From Woeseia oceani (GTDB taxonomy: Bacteria; Pseudomonadota; Gammaproteobacteria; Steroidobacterales; Woeseiaceae): a stretch of DNA of 64,000 nucleotides. The stretch is taken from NCBI RefSeq assembly GCF_001677435.1, contig NZ_CP016268.1, forward strand, positions 1-64,000, written 5' to 3'. The translations under genes were made by a program, and so were the position numbers. The notes beneath the pieces were generated by a model. The model searched no databases. It was not told where the DNA came from and was given only the letters and a program-made list of their open reading frames with translations. Below are positions 42,134-50,499 of this stretch, piece by piece (within the stretch, counting starts at the first letter, position 1; the number at the start of each line of letters is the position of its first letter).

Positions 42134-43081
42134 TCAGTTGTGGTGATTGGACTGCCTGACCGCAAGTTCGGCCGCGGCCAGGTCTTCGAGTGCCGAGCCG
42201 ACCGATTTGAACAAGGTCGTCGCATCCGGCGAACGCCGCTGGTCACAGGTGCCGCGCGTGAGTGCGAACAGGTCGCCCACGATATCGGCTCTATCCAGTG
42301 CGCCGCTCTTCATCGCTTTGACGATCTCACCGGCTTCGACGAGCGCGCCCGCATAAGTGTCGACATAAACGTCCGCCAATGACATTGCTGCGTCATCCGC
42401 CTCGCACATCTCGGGCGTGAACGAGCCAACCAGATCCACGTGCTGACCGCCACGCAAGCCGGAACCCTCAATCAAAGGTTCGGATGCCAGTGTCGCACAG
42501 GAGATAATGTCGGCCTCTTTGACCGCGGGCTGAATGTCTTCTACGACCGTTACTGAATACCGTTCATTCGCCAGGCTGTCTGCCACGGCACGAGCGGCGT
42601 CCGGCCTGCGGCCCCAGATCATTACTCGCTCAAGTGGGCGCACGGTGGCGTGGGCCCTAATAAGGTGGGGTGCCAACTTGCCGGTACCGACCATCAACAA
42701 TGTCGATGCATCGGCTCGCGACAAATACCGCGAAGCCAGCGCCGACGCAGCGGCAGTGCGTCGCAAGGTCAACTCCGCGCCGTCCAGTATCGCAACAGGT
42801 TGGCCGGTAGTTCCGTCCAGCAACAGGTAGCTGGCATTCACTGACGGCAAGCTCTTTTTCATATTGCCCGGAAAAACCGTAGCGATCTTGATGCCCAGCG
42901 CGTTACCTGTGCGCCAGGCCGGCATCAGTAGCAGCGTGCCGTCTGCCTCATCCGGGACTTTAATCTGATGATGCGCCCGGTCCGGGACGTCAATATCGCT
43001 GCGAAATGCATCCTCCAGCGCGTCGATGAGTAAATCATACGGTAAAGATTGAGCAACAGCTTGTGCGTTAAACGTCAACAT
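42134..43081 (-). CDS. Ornithine cyclodeaminase/mu-crystallin family protein (probable ketimine reductase)
   Basis: The 315-residue protein has the family's substrate part (GIKIATVFPGN, SYLLLDGTTGQPVAILDGAE, LTLRRTAAASALASRYLSR) and a Rossmann NAD(P)-binding motif at LMVGTGKLAPHLIRAH. The later DLVGSFTPEMCEAD is also typical. Members either deaminate ornithine to proline or reduce cyclic ketimines such as 1-pyrroline-2-carboxylate. With an oxidase and a RidA protein beside it, imine reduction is the more natural guess, but sequence alone does not decide. RidA lies downstream on the same strand. Confidence 0.85.
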   Translation of the reverse strand: MLTFNAQAVAQSLPYDLLIDALEDAFRSDIDVPDRAHHQIKVPDEADGTLLLMPAWRTGNALGIKIATVFPGNMKKSLPSVNASYLLLDGTTGQPVAILDGAELTLRRTAAASALASRYLSRADASTLLMVGTGKLAPHLIRAHATVRPLERVMIWGRRPDAARAVADSLANERYSVTVVEDIQPAVKEADIISCATLASEPLIEGSGLRGGQHVDLVGSFTPEMCEADDAAMSLADVYVDTYAGALVEAGEIVKAMKSGALDRADIVGDLFALTRGTCDQRRSPDATTLFKSVGSALEDLAAAELAVRQSNHHN

Positions 43082-43817
43082 TCAGAAATAGTTCCTGCGT
43101 ATTTGTGCGCCATTGGTGGATCAAGTGTGAGTGTGGAAAGCAGAAACACCCACTCAAACTGGCCGTTATCGCGCTACTGAACTTCGGCGTCGCGTTGGTC
43201 TGTCAACAGGATAACCAAATTCCACCATCACGTTCACGCACAAAACATAACAACAGGCGACAGACGATGCCGTTGTCATCAGTCCTGTACTCAAGGCCCG
43301 CAATTCTTAACAGGCGCTGGCTTTCCCACTTGTCGCGAACAATTACGGCCAGTGTCGAACGTTCATGCCCACTTCATCTTGCAGAGCATTATTAACCGGG
43401 GCATTGGGCACTGGTCATTACAATTTTGAACTACATGTTGCCGAAACCTCGTTTTTAATCATCAGCGTTAACCACGACACTCTGCGGTCATGCGATTTAG
43501 CTCAAACAAATTCAGCGAGGAGACCATGGCAACTATTCTCGTATTGACTGCGGAGGCAGTGTGACGTCAAGGCTAACCAACATCGCATCTGGCCAGACCC
43601 GGTCAAATGAATTCCGCGACCGTTCGGCTGTTACGCAGACCCGGTTTCTTGCAGTGCTTGCCATGTGTTCATCAATCAGGAAGTGCGCGAACGGCAACCG
43701 GTCTCGGTCTTATGTGCGTGCAATGCGTAAACGTCAATCGGCGCAGATGCTAAGCGGAAGAGTTTCCCGCGTTTATCGCGGTCCTTCGATGTCCCGCAAT
43801 CATCGGAGCAATTAGCA
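43082..43817. other. 735-base gap upstream of the FAD oxidase, with tiled short frames
   Basis: No known gene is recognisable. A 12-codon frame (43526-43564) has a strong Shine-Dalgarno (GAGGAGACC). Its stop overlaps a GTG that opens an 84-codon frame (43561-43815), which ends two bases before the oxidase ATG. That frame is rich in arginine and serine and looks like non-coding sequence or the remnant of a decayed gene. The tiling is described as a finding rather than called as genes. Confidence 0.4.
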
Positions 43818-45101
43818 ATGCAGAATGACCCCAGGACGCACGGCCTTTGGGAAGTCTCCGCTCCCCCGGTCCCCCCGACTGAGGTTCTCACTGACAACAT
43901 TACAGCTGACGTCGTCATTATCGGTGCCGGCTTCACCGGGCTGTCAGCGGCACTGCATCTTGCGGAAGACAAGCAGCACGCAGTGGTGCTTGAGGCAGGA
44001 GAGATCGGCTTCGGTGGCTCGGGTCGTAACGTCGGCCTGGTCAACGCCGGAATGTGGATCAAGCCTTTCGACCTTTGCAACACACTCGGTGACACCCTCG
44101 GTCGACGGCTTATCGATCAACTGAGCGACGCACCAGCGATGGTTTTCGAGCTGGTCGAAAAATACGGCATGGCATGCGAAGCGCTTAACAATGGCACGCT
44201 GCATTGTGCGGTTGGCCAAAGCGGCCTCAGGGAAGTTACCGAACGGGCTCGTCAGTGGAGATCGTTGGGCGCTTCTGTCGAGCTGCTGGACGCGAAGAGT
44301 ACCCGGGAAAAGGTCGGTACTGGTACCTACAGTGGCGCATTGCTCGATCGGCGGGCCGGCACCATCCAGCCGCTTGCCTACGCGCGCGCGCTGGCTCGAG
44401 CTGCCATAGCCGGTGGTGCGACTGTGCATACTTCCAGTCCTGTCGTTTCGGCAGAGCCGGCACCGGGCGGCTGGAAGATCAAGACCAGCCGCGGCAGCGT
44501 CACTGCCTCCCGGGTCATTGTCGCCACGAATACGTATTCGAATGGCTTCTCGCAGGCGTTGCAAACAGAGCTTGTCCGCTTGCCGTACTTCAATGTGGCA
44601 ACCCGGCGCCTCAGTGACTCCCTGCTCGCATCAATACTTCCTGAGCGTCAGGGTCTCTGGAATACGTCCGCCGTACTTTCGTCGATGCGCCTTGATGCTG
44701 AGGGCCGATTGATTTTCGGCAGCGTCGGTGCGCTGCGCGGTACCGGCAAGCAGATCCATCGCAATTGGGCGCGACGGGCGCTTTCGAAATTATTTCCGCA
44801 GCTGAGCGATGTTGAATTTGAACATGAGTGGTACGGCTGGATCGGGATGACGCCTGATTCATTGCCGCGCTTTCATCGCCTGGAGCAAAACATCATTTCC
44901 ATCAGTGGCTACAACGGCCGCGGTATAGGCGCTGGCACTTCATTTGGCCGCGATCTCGCACGACTGGTTACCGGGCGTATGACAGAGGCCGAACTATCTC
45001 TGCCGCTCAGTGAAGTAGCAAATACGCAATTCAGGGTTGCGAAAGAATCATTCTATGAAATCGGCTCGCAAGTCGCGCATATGGTGGGCCACAGATTTTA
45101 A
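43818..45101 (+). CDS. FAD-dependent amine/amino-acid oxidase (DAO family)
   Basis: The 427-residue flavoprotein has the FAD-binding motif DVVIIGAGFTGLSAALHLAE (about 30-50), the second DAO-family motif GGSGRNVGLVNAGM, and the C-terminal GYNGRGIGAGTSFGRDLA, where the flavin is held. The layout resembles gamma-glutamylputrescine oxidase (PuuB/OrdL) and sarcosine or glycine oxidases, which turn an amine into an imine plus peroxide. Substrate is unknown. It is followed after 84 bases by a TonB-dependent receptor, and the imine-handling genes lie just upstream on the other strand. Confidence 0.85.
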   Translation: MQNDPRTHGLWEVSAPPVPPTEVLTDNITADVVIIGAGFTGLSAALHLAEDKQHAVVLEAGEIGFGGSGRNVGLVNAGMWIKPFDLCNTLGDTLGRRLIDQLSDAPAMVFELVEKYGMACEALNNGTLHCAVGQSGLREVTERARQWRSLGASVELLDAKSTREKVGTGTYSGALLDRRAGTIQPLAYARALARAAIAGGATVHTSSPVVSAEPAPGGWKIKTSRGSVTASRVIVATNTYSNGFSQALQTELVRLPYFNVATRRLSDSLLASILPERQGLWNTSAVLSSMRLDAEGRLIFGSVGALRGTGKQIHRNWARRALSKLFPQLSDVEFEHEWYGWIGMTPDSLPRFHRLEQNIISISGYNGRGIGAGTSFGRDLARLVTGRMTEAELSLPLSEVANTQFRVAKESFYEIGSQVAHMVGHRF

Positions 45102-45185
45102 GCGACAGAAATCGAGAATAAGGGGAAGGGGGTTCGAGCAGCTATCCGTGCTCGGATTATTCACTTGATAGTGGGGAAAATTAAG

Positions 45186-48104
45186 ATGATTCGAATGCAT
45201 GCCATTGAACAGCTCGTGGCAAAAAAAGAGCAAAGTTCCAGGCCTGACACTCAGCTAAAAACAATTAGCAAAGTGTTCTTACTGTTAGCTGCGGCATCGC
45301 TAACCGGACCACGACTGAGCTACGCGCAGTCAGCCGACACCAGCGACGATCAATCGGCAGCAGAAGACAGAGCAATAGAACAAATCACCGTAACCGGCAC
45401 ACGTATTTCCCGTGTTGACGGCTACGAAGATCCGACGCCTGTATCCATAATGAGTGACGAAACGCTGAACTCATTTGGCTCGGAGAACATTGCCGAAGCC
45501 GTGAATACGCTTCCAGTATTTGCAGGTAGTTACACGCCGGGCTCAAGTATCCAGAACGCGAGTTCTGGTACTGCGGCAATGAACATCCTGAACCTCCGCA
45601 GTCTGGGTACGAACCGGACGCTGGTACTTCTCGACGGCAGGCGCGTTGTTCCTTCTGTCATGGAAGGCACCATTGACGTCAACAACATCCCGCAGAACCT
45701 GGTAAAACGAGTCGAAGTAGCGACCGGTGGTGCATCTGCTGTATACGGCTCTGACGCTGTTGGCGGTGTGGTTAACTTCATCCTCGACAAAGAATACACA
45801 GGCCTCAAAGGCAGTGTGTCAGGTGGCGCAACGGGTTACGGCGACCGTGAAAACATCGGTGCATCACTGACCGGCGGCATGGATTTCGCTGGCGGTCGCG
45901 GGCATGTCGTAGCGAACGTTGCTTACAAAACGGCTGACGGTATTGCGATCAACGACCGCCCCTGGAACCTGAAGGGCTGGCAGTTCATGTACAACCCGAA
46001 CTACACGCCAACCAACGGTCAGCCAGAGCGTATCCTTCTTGATCAGGTCGCGACCAGCAACGGTATCGCAGGCGGCATCATCACGAACACGGCGCTCCGC
46101 GGTACGGCATTCGGGGACGGCGGCACGCCTTATCAGTTCGTGTACGGTGATCTGGTTTTCGACCCGGACATGCGCGGTGGCGACTGGAAGAAGGCTGATG
46201 TGCGCGGCACAAGAGCTGGTCAGACTTTGGCTCCAGAGGCGGAGAATCGCAATTTATTCACGCACGCCAATTATCAGATCAACGATAATCTTGAAGTCTA
46301 TGCAGAGCTAAGCTCCGACTACAGCAAGACTTACAACTGGGCTTACTCGCTCGAGTGTAACGGCTGCATAACGATCCAGGACGATAACCCGTTTATTCCA
46401 GCAAGTGTTGCCACCGAAATGGCGGCGCAAGGCATAACGGAGTTCCGGCTGGGTACCCAGCATCCCGACCTTGGAATTATCGGCACCGATGGCGAGCACG
46501 AAGTAAATCGTTTGGTACTGGGTGCCAATGGTCTGTTTGATGCCTTTGGTTCCAACTGGAGCTGGGACGCGTATTACACGAAAGGTGTTTCCAAGCACAC
46601 GGAAATTGCCGACCACGCGCATTACATGCCCAATGTCGCCCTTGCACTGGATGCAGTTCGCGATCCTGTGACCAACGAAATCGTTTGTCGCTCCACCCTT
46701 ACCGATCCGACCAACGGTTGTGCGCCATACAACCCAATGGGTATCGGCGTAAACACGCAAGCGGCAGTTGATTTCATTGAAGGTGCAGGCGTCAGAGCGT
46801 TCCGCAAGCAAGAGATCACTCAGGACGCGGCTGCATTCACAGTTTCTGGCGAACCGTTCTCCGTCGCGGCAGGCCCGATCTCAGTAGCAGCCGGACTCGC
46901 TTACAAAAAGGACTCCGTCGAAGGCGAGAATGATCCGTACTCACGCGATCGTGACTGGTACATCGGCGGCTACGGTGTTGCCAACGGCAGCATTGATTCG
47001 ACCGAGATCTATATGGAAACGGTTGTGCCGGTCCTTCGTGATGTCTCGTGGGCCGACTCACTGGATCTCAATGGCGCCGTCCGGGTAACGGATTACAGCA
47101 CCTCCGGCAATCTGACGACGTGGAAAGTTGGCGCCACCTACCAGCCGGTGGAAGGCGTACGGTTCCGCGCCACGCAGTCGCGAGATGCCCGAGCCCCCAA
47201 CCTGGCCGAGCTGATCAGCGAAGGCGGCGGCGGCATTGTTTCGGGCATCAACCCGTTCACCGGCGATCCGCTGATCCTGATTCCTGCACCCCGTACCGGT
47301 AACCCGAACCTCGTGCCGGAACTGGCCGATGCGACCGGCGTAGGTATTGTTCTCCAGCCGAACTTCATGCCGGAATTCAGCCTGTCCTTCGACTACTGGG
47401 CGGTGGAAATCGAAGATTCAATCGATACGCTGTCCTTGCAGGAAACGCTCGATCGATGCTTCCTCGGCAACCAGCGCTTCTGTGATGCGATTGACTTCGT
47501 TCCCGGCACTCAGGACATTACCGAGGTCAGACGTTCACCGTTTAACTACGTCGAGGAAACGGCAAAGGGCTACGACATTGAAGCCTCCTACAACCTGCCG
47601 ATACTGGACGGTAACCTGCAAGCGCGTGTCCTCATGTCACGTTACCTTGAAAGAACCACCAACGACGGTAGCGGAGTAATCCGGGAAACCGCAGGTGAGA
47701 ACAGCGGTAGTGAGCCGCCGAACTGGCGTCTGAATGCGAGCCTGTCTTATGCCACAGAGCCGATGATGATTTCGGTTTCGGCGCGTGGCATCAGCAGCGG
47801 TGTTTATGACAACCGGTACATCGAATGTAATTCGTTCTGCCCACCATCAACGGCAGCGCACCGGACGACGAGTGACAATGGCATCGCCAGTCAGTTCTTC
47901 TTCGATGCGGCATTCAGTTACAAAGTACCGTTCGGTGATAGTGAGGTTGATCTGTTCCTGAACATTCGCAACGTTCTTGATACTGATCCGACCGTTGTAG
48001 CGGCAGATCCCGGCTCTGACGGCTTTTTCTACTCACCGGTGAATCACGCGCTCTATGACTACCTTGGCCGCGTATTCCAGGGTGGCTTCCGGGTTGAGTT
48101 TTAA
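45186..48104 (+). CDS. TonB-dependent outer-membrane receptor
   Basis: The 972-residue protein has a long signal region with hydrophobic core VFLLLAAASLTG and cleavage near SYAQS. A TonB-box-like EQITVTGTRI follows, then a plug domain (LGTNRTLVLLDGRRVVPSVM, GGASAVYGSDAVGGVVNFIL) and a C-terminal 22-strand barrel ending in VFQGGFRVEF with the terminal phenylalanine of outer-membrane proteins. The style is the Caulobacter/marine type that imports large or scarce organic compounds. GGGGA precedes the ATG at 45186; a TTG seven codons earlier is possible. The substrate may be the compound metabolised by the adjacent oxidase and reductase. Confidence 0.93.
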   Translation: MIRMHAIEQLVAKKEQSSRPDTQLKTISKVFLLLAAASLTGPRLSYAQSADTSDDQSAAEDRAIEQITVTGTRISRVDGYEDPTPVSIMSDETLNSFGSENIAEAVNTLPVFAGSYTPGSSIQNASSGTAAMNILNLRSLGTNRTLVLLDGRRVVPSVMEGTIDVNNIPQNLVKRVEVATGGASAVYGSDAVGGVVNFILDKEYTGLKGSVSGGATGYGDRENIGASLTGGMDFAGGRGHVVANVAYKTADGIAINDRPWNLKGWQFMYNPNYTPTNGQPERILLDQVATSNGIAGGIITNTALRGTAFGDGGTPYQFVYGDLVFDPDMRGGDWKKADVRGTRAGQTLAPEAENRNLFTHANYQINDNLEVYAELSSDYSKTYNWAYSLECNGCITIQDDNPFIPASVATEMAAQGITEFRLGTQHPDLGIIGTDGEHEVNRLVLGANGLFDAFGSNWSWDAYYTKGVSKHTEIADHAHYMPNVALALDAVRDPVTNEIVCRSTLTDPTNGCAPYNPMGIGVNTQAAVDFIEGAGVRAFRKQEITQDAAAFTVSGEPFSVAAGPISVAAGLAYKKDSVEGENDPYSRDRDWYIGGYGVANGSIDSTEIYMETVVPVLRDVSWADSLDLNGAVRVTDYSTSGNLTTWKVGATYQPVEGVRFRATQSRDARAPNLAELISEGGGGIVSGINPFTGDPLILIPAPRTGNPNLVPELADATGVGIVLQPNFMPEFSLSFDYWAVEIEDSIDTLSLQETLDRCFLGNQRFCDAIDFVPGTQDITEVRRSPFNYVEETAKGYDIEASYNLPILDGNLQARVLMSRYLERTTNDGSGVIRETAGENSGSEPPNWRLNASLSYATEPMMISVSARGISSGVYDNRYIECNSFCPPSTAAHRTTSDNGIASQFFFDAAFSYKVPFGDSEVDLFLNIRNVLDTDPTVVAADPGSDGFFYSPVNHALYDYLGRVFQGGFRVEF

Positions 48105-48129
48105 GCCCGGATAGAGCCCGCGTTTGCAT

Positions 48130-48168
48130 GAGGGGGTGGTGGCCAGTATTTGTACTGCCACCACCCTC
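48130..48168 (+). terminator. Hairpin after the TonB receptor gene, probable terminator
   Basis: GGGTGGTGGCCAGTA (48134-48148) pairs with TACTGCCACCACCC (48153-48166) with one bulged C and a four-base loop. It lies 30 bases past the stop codon. The downstream sequence is only mildly T-rich, so termination is likely but not certain. Confidence 0.6.
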
Positions 48169-48848
48169 GCATTTGCCTTGGCATAGCTGCTTCATCGTTT
48201 GCCCAACACACACTGTGACCTTATGCGCCGTCGAGAGCGCAACGCCCTTTGGCAATACCCGTCACGCTGATTGGCAACCCGCCTGTTCCAACGCCTGAAT
48301 TGAGTGCGCCGGCCCCAGCTACGGGGTTATCGAGCTGCTGCCTGTTACCGCGTACCGCGTGCTGCGCAAGGCAGGATTGCGCGCCAAGCGCTTTCAGGCT
48401 TTGCCTGGTGTGCGTGTCAGCCCGCCACAAGCAAACACCAATGATCTCCTCTTGAGGCGCGCTTGCGAACTATTGCAGGCCCGTAGTGCAATGCCTGCAG
48501 CGCCCATGTAGCCAGCCCGCATGCCGGCTTCGCGCGGAGTAAGTTCCACAAGTGGTGGCGTTCCAATGCGCGGGACAGGGCGAGCCGTGGTGGCGTTCCG
48601 GCGCCTGCCGCGAGAGGCCGGGCATACTTCAGCATCGATCCGCGCCGGCACGTCTCCGGGCCACACGCAGGGCGTGCTCAAGCCACAGCTACACAGTAGT
48701 GGTGGGGTAGGTCGATGGGTTTACGCCAGCGTCCGCGAACAAACGCTGTCAACCCGCACAACACGCCGGCCTTTTCGAGCGCCGCGGCTGCAAACATGTT
48801 GGCCGGTTCAGAAGCGCGTTTCAGCGCTTGCGGGCGAGGCTGGCGATG

Positions 48849-48887
48849 TTCGCTGACAGCAGCGGACGATCGGCTTCTGTCAGCGAA
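48849..48887. repeat. 11-bp inverted repeat
   Basis: TTCGCTGACAG (48849-48859) and CTGTCAGCGAA (48877-48887) are exact reverse complements across 17 bases. The position, 130 bases past the convergent creatininase-like stop, would suit a terminator or a leftover of a mobile end. No T-run is present. Confidence 0.45.
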
Positions 48888-49016
48888 AACCCGTTGCGAG
48901 TAGCATTCGTGCAGAATGCTGGCGAACCGTTTGCGAGAGCCAGAAGTACGGTGGGATACCGTTCCTGTACTCTCCGGTTCGCCGCTGTTTCGTTATGCCA
49001 TCAGGTAACCGCGCGC

Positions 49017-49922
49017 TTAGCGTGCGTCTTGTGCAATCGCCTGACTGATCGCTTCGACCGTTGCTGTGGCCCGGTAGTCGATCAGCCTTTTGCCCCACGC
49101 CACGGTCTGGTCTTTGTCGGCAATGGAAACCCCGTCTATGGTGGCAAGGCCGGCACTCACCCGTTCTTTCCAGCGTACGGTATCAGGGTCTGTCACCATC
49201 ATGATCATCGCCACAGTGGCGTCATCGTGCACCCCGTCACTGACGCCTGGCTTCTGCACACCTTCCGCAACGAGCAGGTCTTCTACGGGGCCCCAGCTCC
49301 GGTAGTACTCCGGAATGTACAGAACAGTTTTCGATCCCCATGCCGTGTTCAACGAATCCGCAACGGATTTCAACCCAGGACCGACGCTCCCGCCGTTGTC
49401 ACTGATAAGCACGATATGTTCGAAACCGTGAGCCTTCATACTGCGCACCGTGTCGGTCACCAGGGCTTCGAACGTGCTCTGTTCAACGCTGATCGTACCA
49501 ACCGTGTCCATGTGACCCGACTTGGTTTCTATGTCGCCTTCCGGAACGAACTTGATCACCGGCGCACATAATGCGTTGCCCAGCTTCCGCGCAATCGCGT
49601 CGCAAGTCGATTGCAGGATGTAATTGTGTTTTCCAAGAGCGGTCCATGGTCCGTTCGGCTCCACTCCGCCGGTCGGGATGATAATCGTCTTCTTGCCAGC
49701 GGCCATGGCATCCCGCACATCCATCCAGGTCATCTCTTCAATCCAGACGGTGTCGACTCTGGGCAAAGGATTGGGTGTCTCGTTGCAGTTATACCGGTTT
49801 TTCTTGCACGCAACGCCATCCGCTGAACGTGGATCGATCTTCCGTTCCGCGTTCGCTGTAAACGCAAAAGCCATGCAACAACAAATGCTCACGGATACAA
49901 CGAATTTTCTTACGATACTCAT
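49017..49922 (-). CDS. Exported creatininase-fold protein with altered metal-ligand positions
   Basis: The 301-residue protein has a signal peptide (FVVSVSICCCMAFAFTANA) and then the creatininase (creatinine amidohydrolase) family core: IIIPTGGVEPNGPWTALGKH, SGHMDTVGTIS and GFEHIVLISDNGGSVGPGL. Typical members use E-x-H, an aspartate, a histidine and a glutamate to bind two metals. Here the first motif reads E-P-N rather than E-Q-H, the NGHGGN-like motif reads DNGGS, and the HAGE-like motif reads HDDA. It may bind metal differently or have another activity. Export is also unusual. ATG 49922 is preferred; a GTG lies two codons upstream. Confidence 0.75.
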   Translation of the reverse strand: MSIVRKFVVSVSICCCMAFAFTANAERKIDPRSADGVACKKNRYNCNETPNPLPRVDTVWIEEMTWMDVRDAMAAGKKTIIIPTGGVEPNGPWTALGKHNYILQSTCDAIARKLGNALCAPVIKFVPEGDIETKSGHMDTVGTISVEQSTFEALVTDTVRSMKAHGFEHIVLISDNGGSVGPGLKSVADSLNTAWGSKTVLYIPEYYRSWGPVEDLLVAEGVQKPGVSDGVHDDATVAMIMMVTDPDTVRWKERVSAGLATIDGVSIADKDQTVAWGKRLIDYRATATVEAISQAIAQDAR

Positions 49923-50499
49923 AAACACTTATCTCCAGGTCAAAATCGGCACGGGGTTGGCCGCGAACTATGGCTACATCGTTAATCGGCCCCAGTGACT
50001 CGATACGTCTGGCGGCGGACTCTAGCGTTAGGCTGGCATGCTGTATGCTCAGGACGAACAACGGTATCCGTTCGGCCTTGCAACATACGAATTCGATTTG
50101 TGGAATTTGTTTGTGAAGAGTCTACACATGCACCTGGAGACTGAGAAGAGTCGTTCAGTTGTCTTCGACTGCCGGGTTTTTCCCGAGAGCTTGCGTCGGG
50201 ATTGCAAAATTTTTCGTCGACAAATGCCGGTTGCCGGGCTGTAGCACAACACCACCAACATGGCTGAAAACGGCTCTGCACAAGCGTTGCAAGTCTTCAG
50301 CGCTGGTCACGAGTTGCTTGCCCGGATCGGGATTGCCGGCCGCCAAATGCCGTGCGGAACAGAGCGTGAAACTCAGGAAAATCAGGCTGTTAGTAAATAC
50401 GAGTCATAGTTCATAACTTTTTATCAAGATCGAAGCGGCGATATCGGATAGGGGAACTGATAGCATCCAAGGCCATAGGCGGCTCTACAGGTGAACCAC
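49923..50499. other. 577-base gap before the DUF1592 operon
   Basis: No supported gene. On the minus strand, 50400-50155 reads as a short signal-peptide-like stretch (SLIFLSFTLCSARHLAAGN) leading into a soluble piece, but it lacks a normal start and is only about 80 codons; I regard it as a possible remnant. The region is AT-richer near 50410, where a promoter for the downstream operon could lie. Confidence 0.35.

Larger units (their letters stand above)
48105..49016. other. 900-base gap with a terminator hairpin and possible decayed gene
   Basis: After the receptor terminator, no intact gene is visible. On the minus strand two pieces look faintly protein-like: 48681-48394 (containing TPPLVELTPREAGMRAGYMG) and 48899-48684 (containing AAAALEKAGVLCGLTAFVRG). 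They are in different frames and separated by stops, as in a decayed gene. I cannot name the family. The 13-bp direct repeat GTGGTGGCGTTCC occurs at 48552 and 48587. Confidence 0.35.

Noticed and set aside
43610-43730. Cysteine-rich piece (CSACH, then CAC) in one frame, recalling the permease's four-cysteine tail
   Set aside because: Too short, no start codon, bounded by stops, and the spacing of cysteines differs.
48394-48681. Minus-strand piece that looks slightly like a ROK sugar kinase end
   Set aside because: The resemblance rests on a few residues; the surrounding frames are broken.
50155-50400. Signal-peptide-like frame on the minus strand
   Set aside because: Preceded by an in-frame stop with no ATG/GTG before the hydrophobic part; may be a remnant, not a supportable gene.
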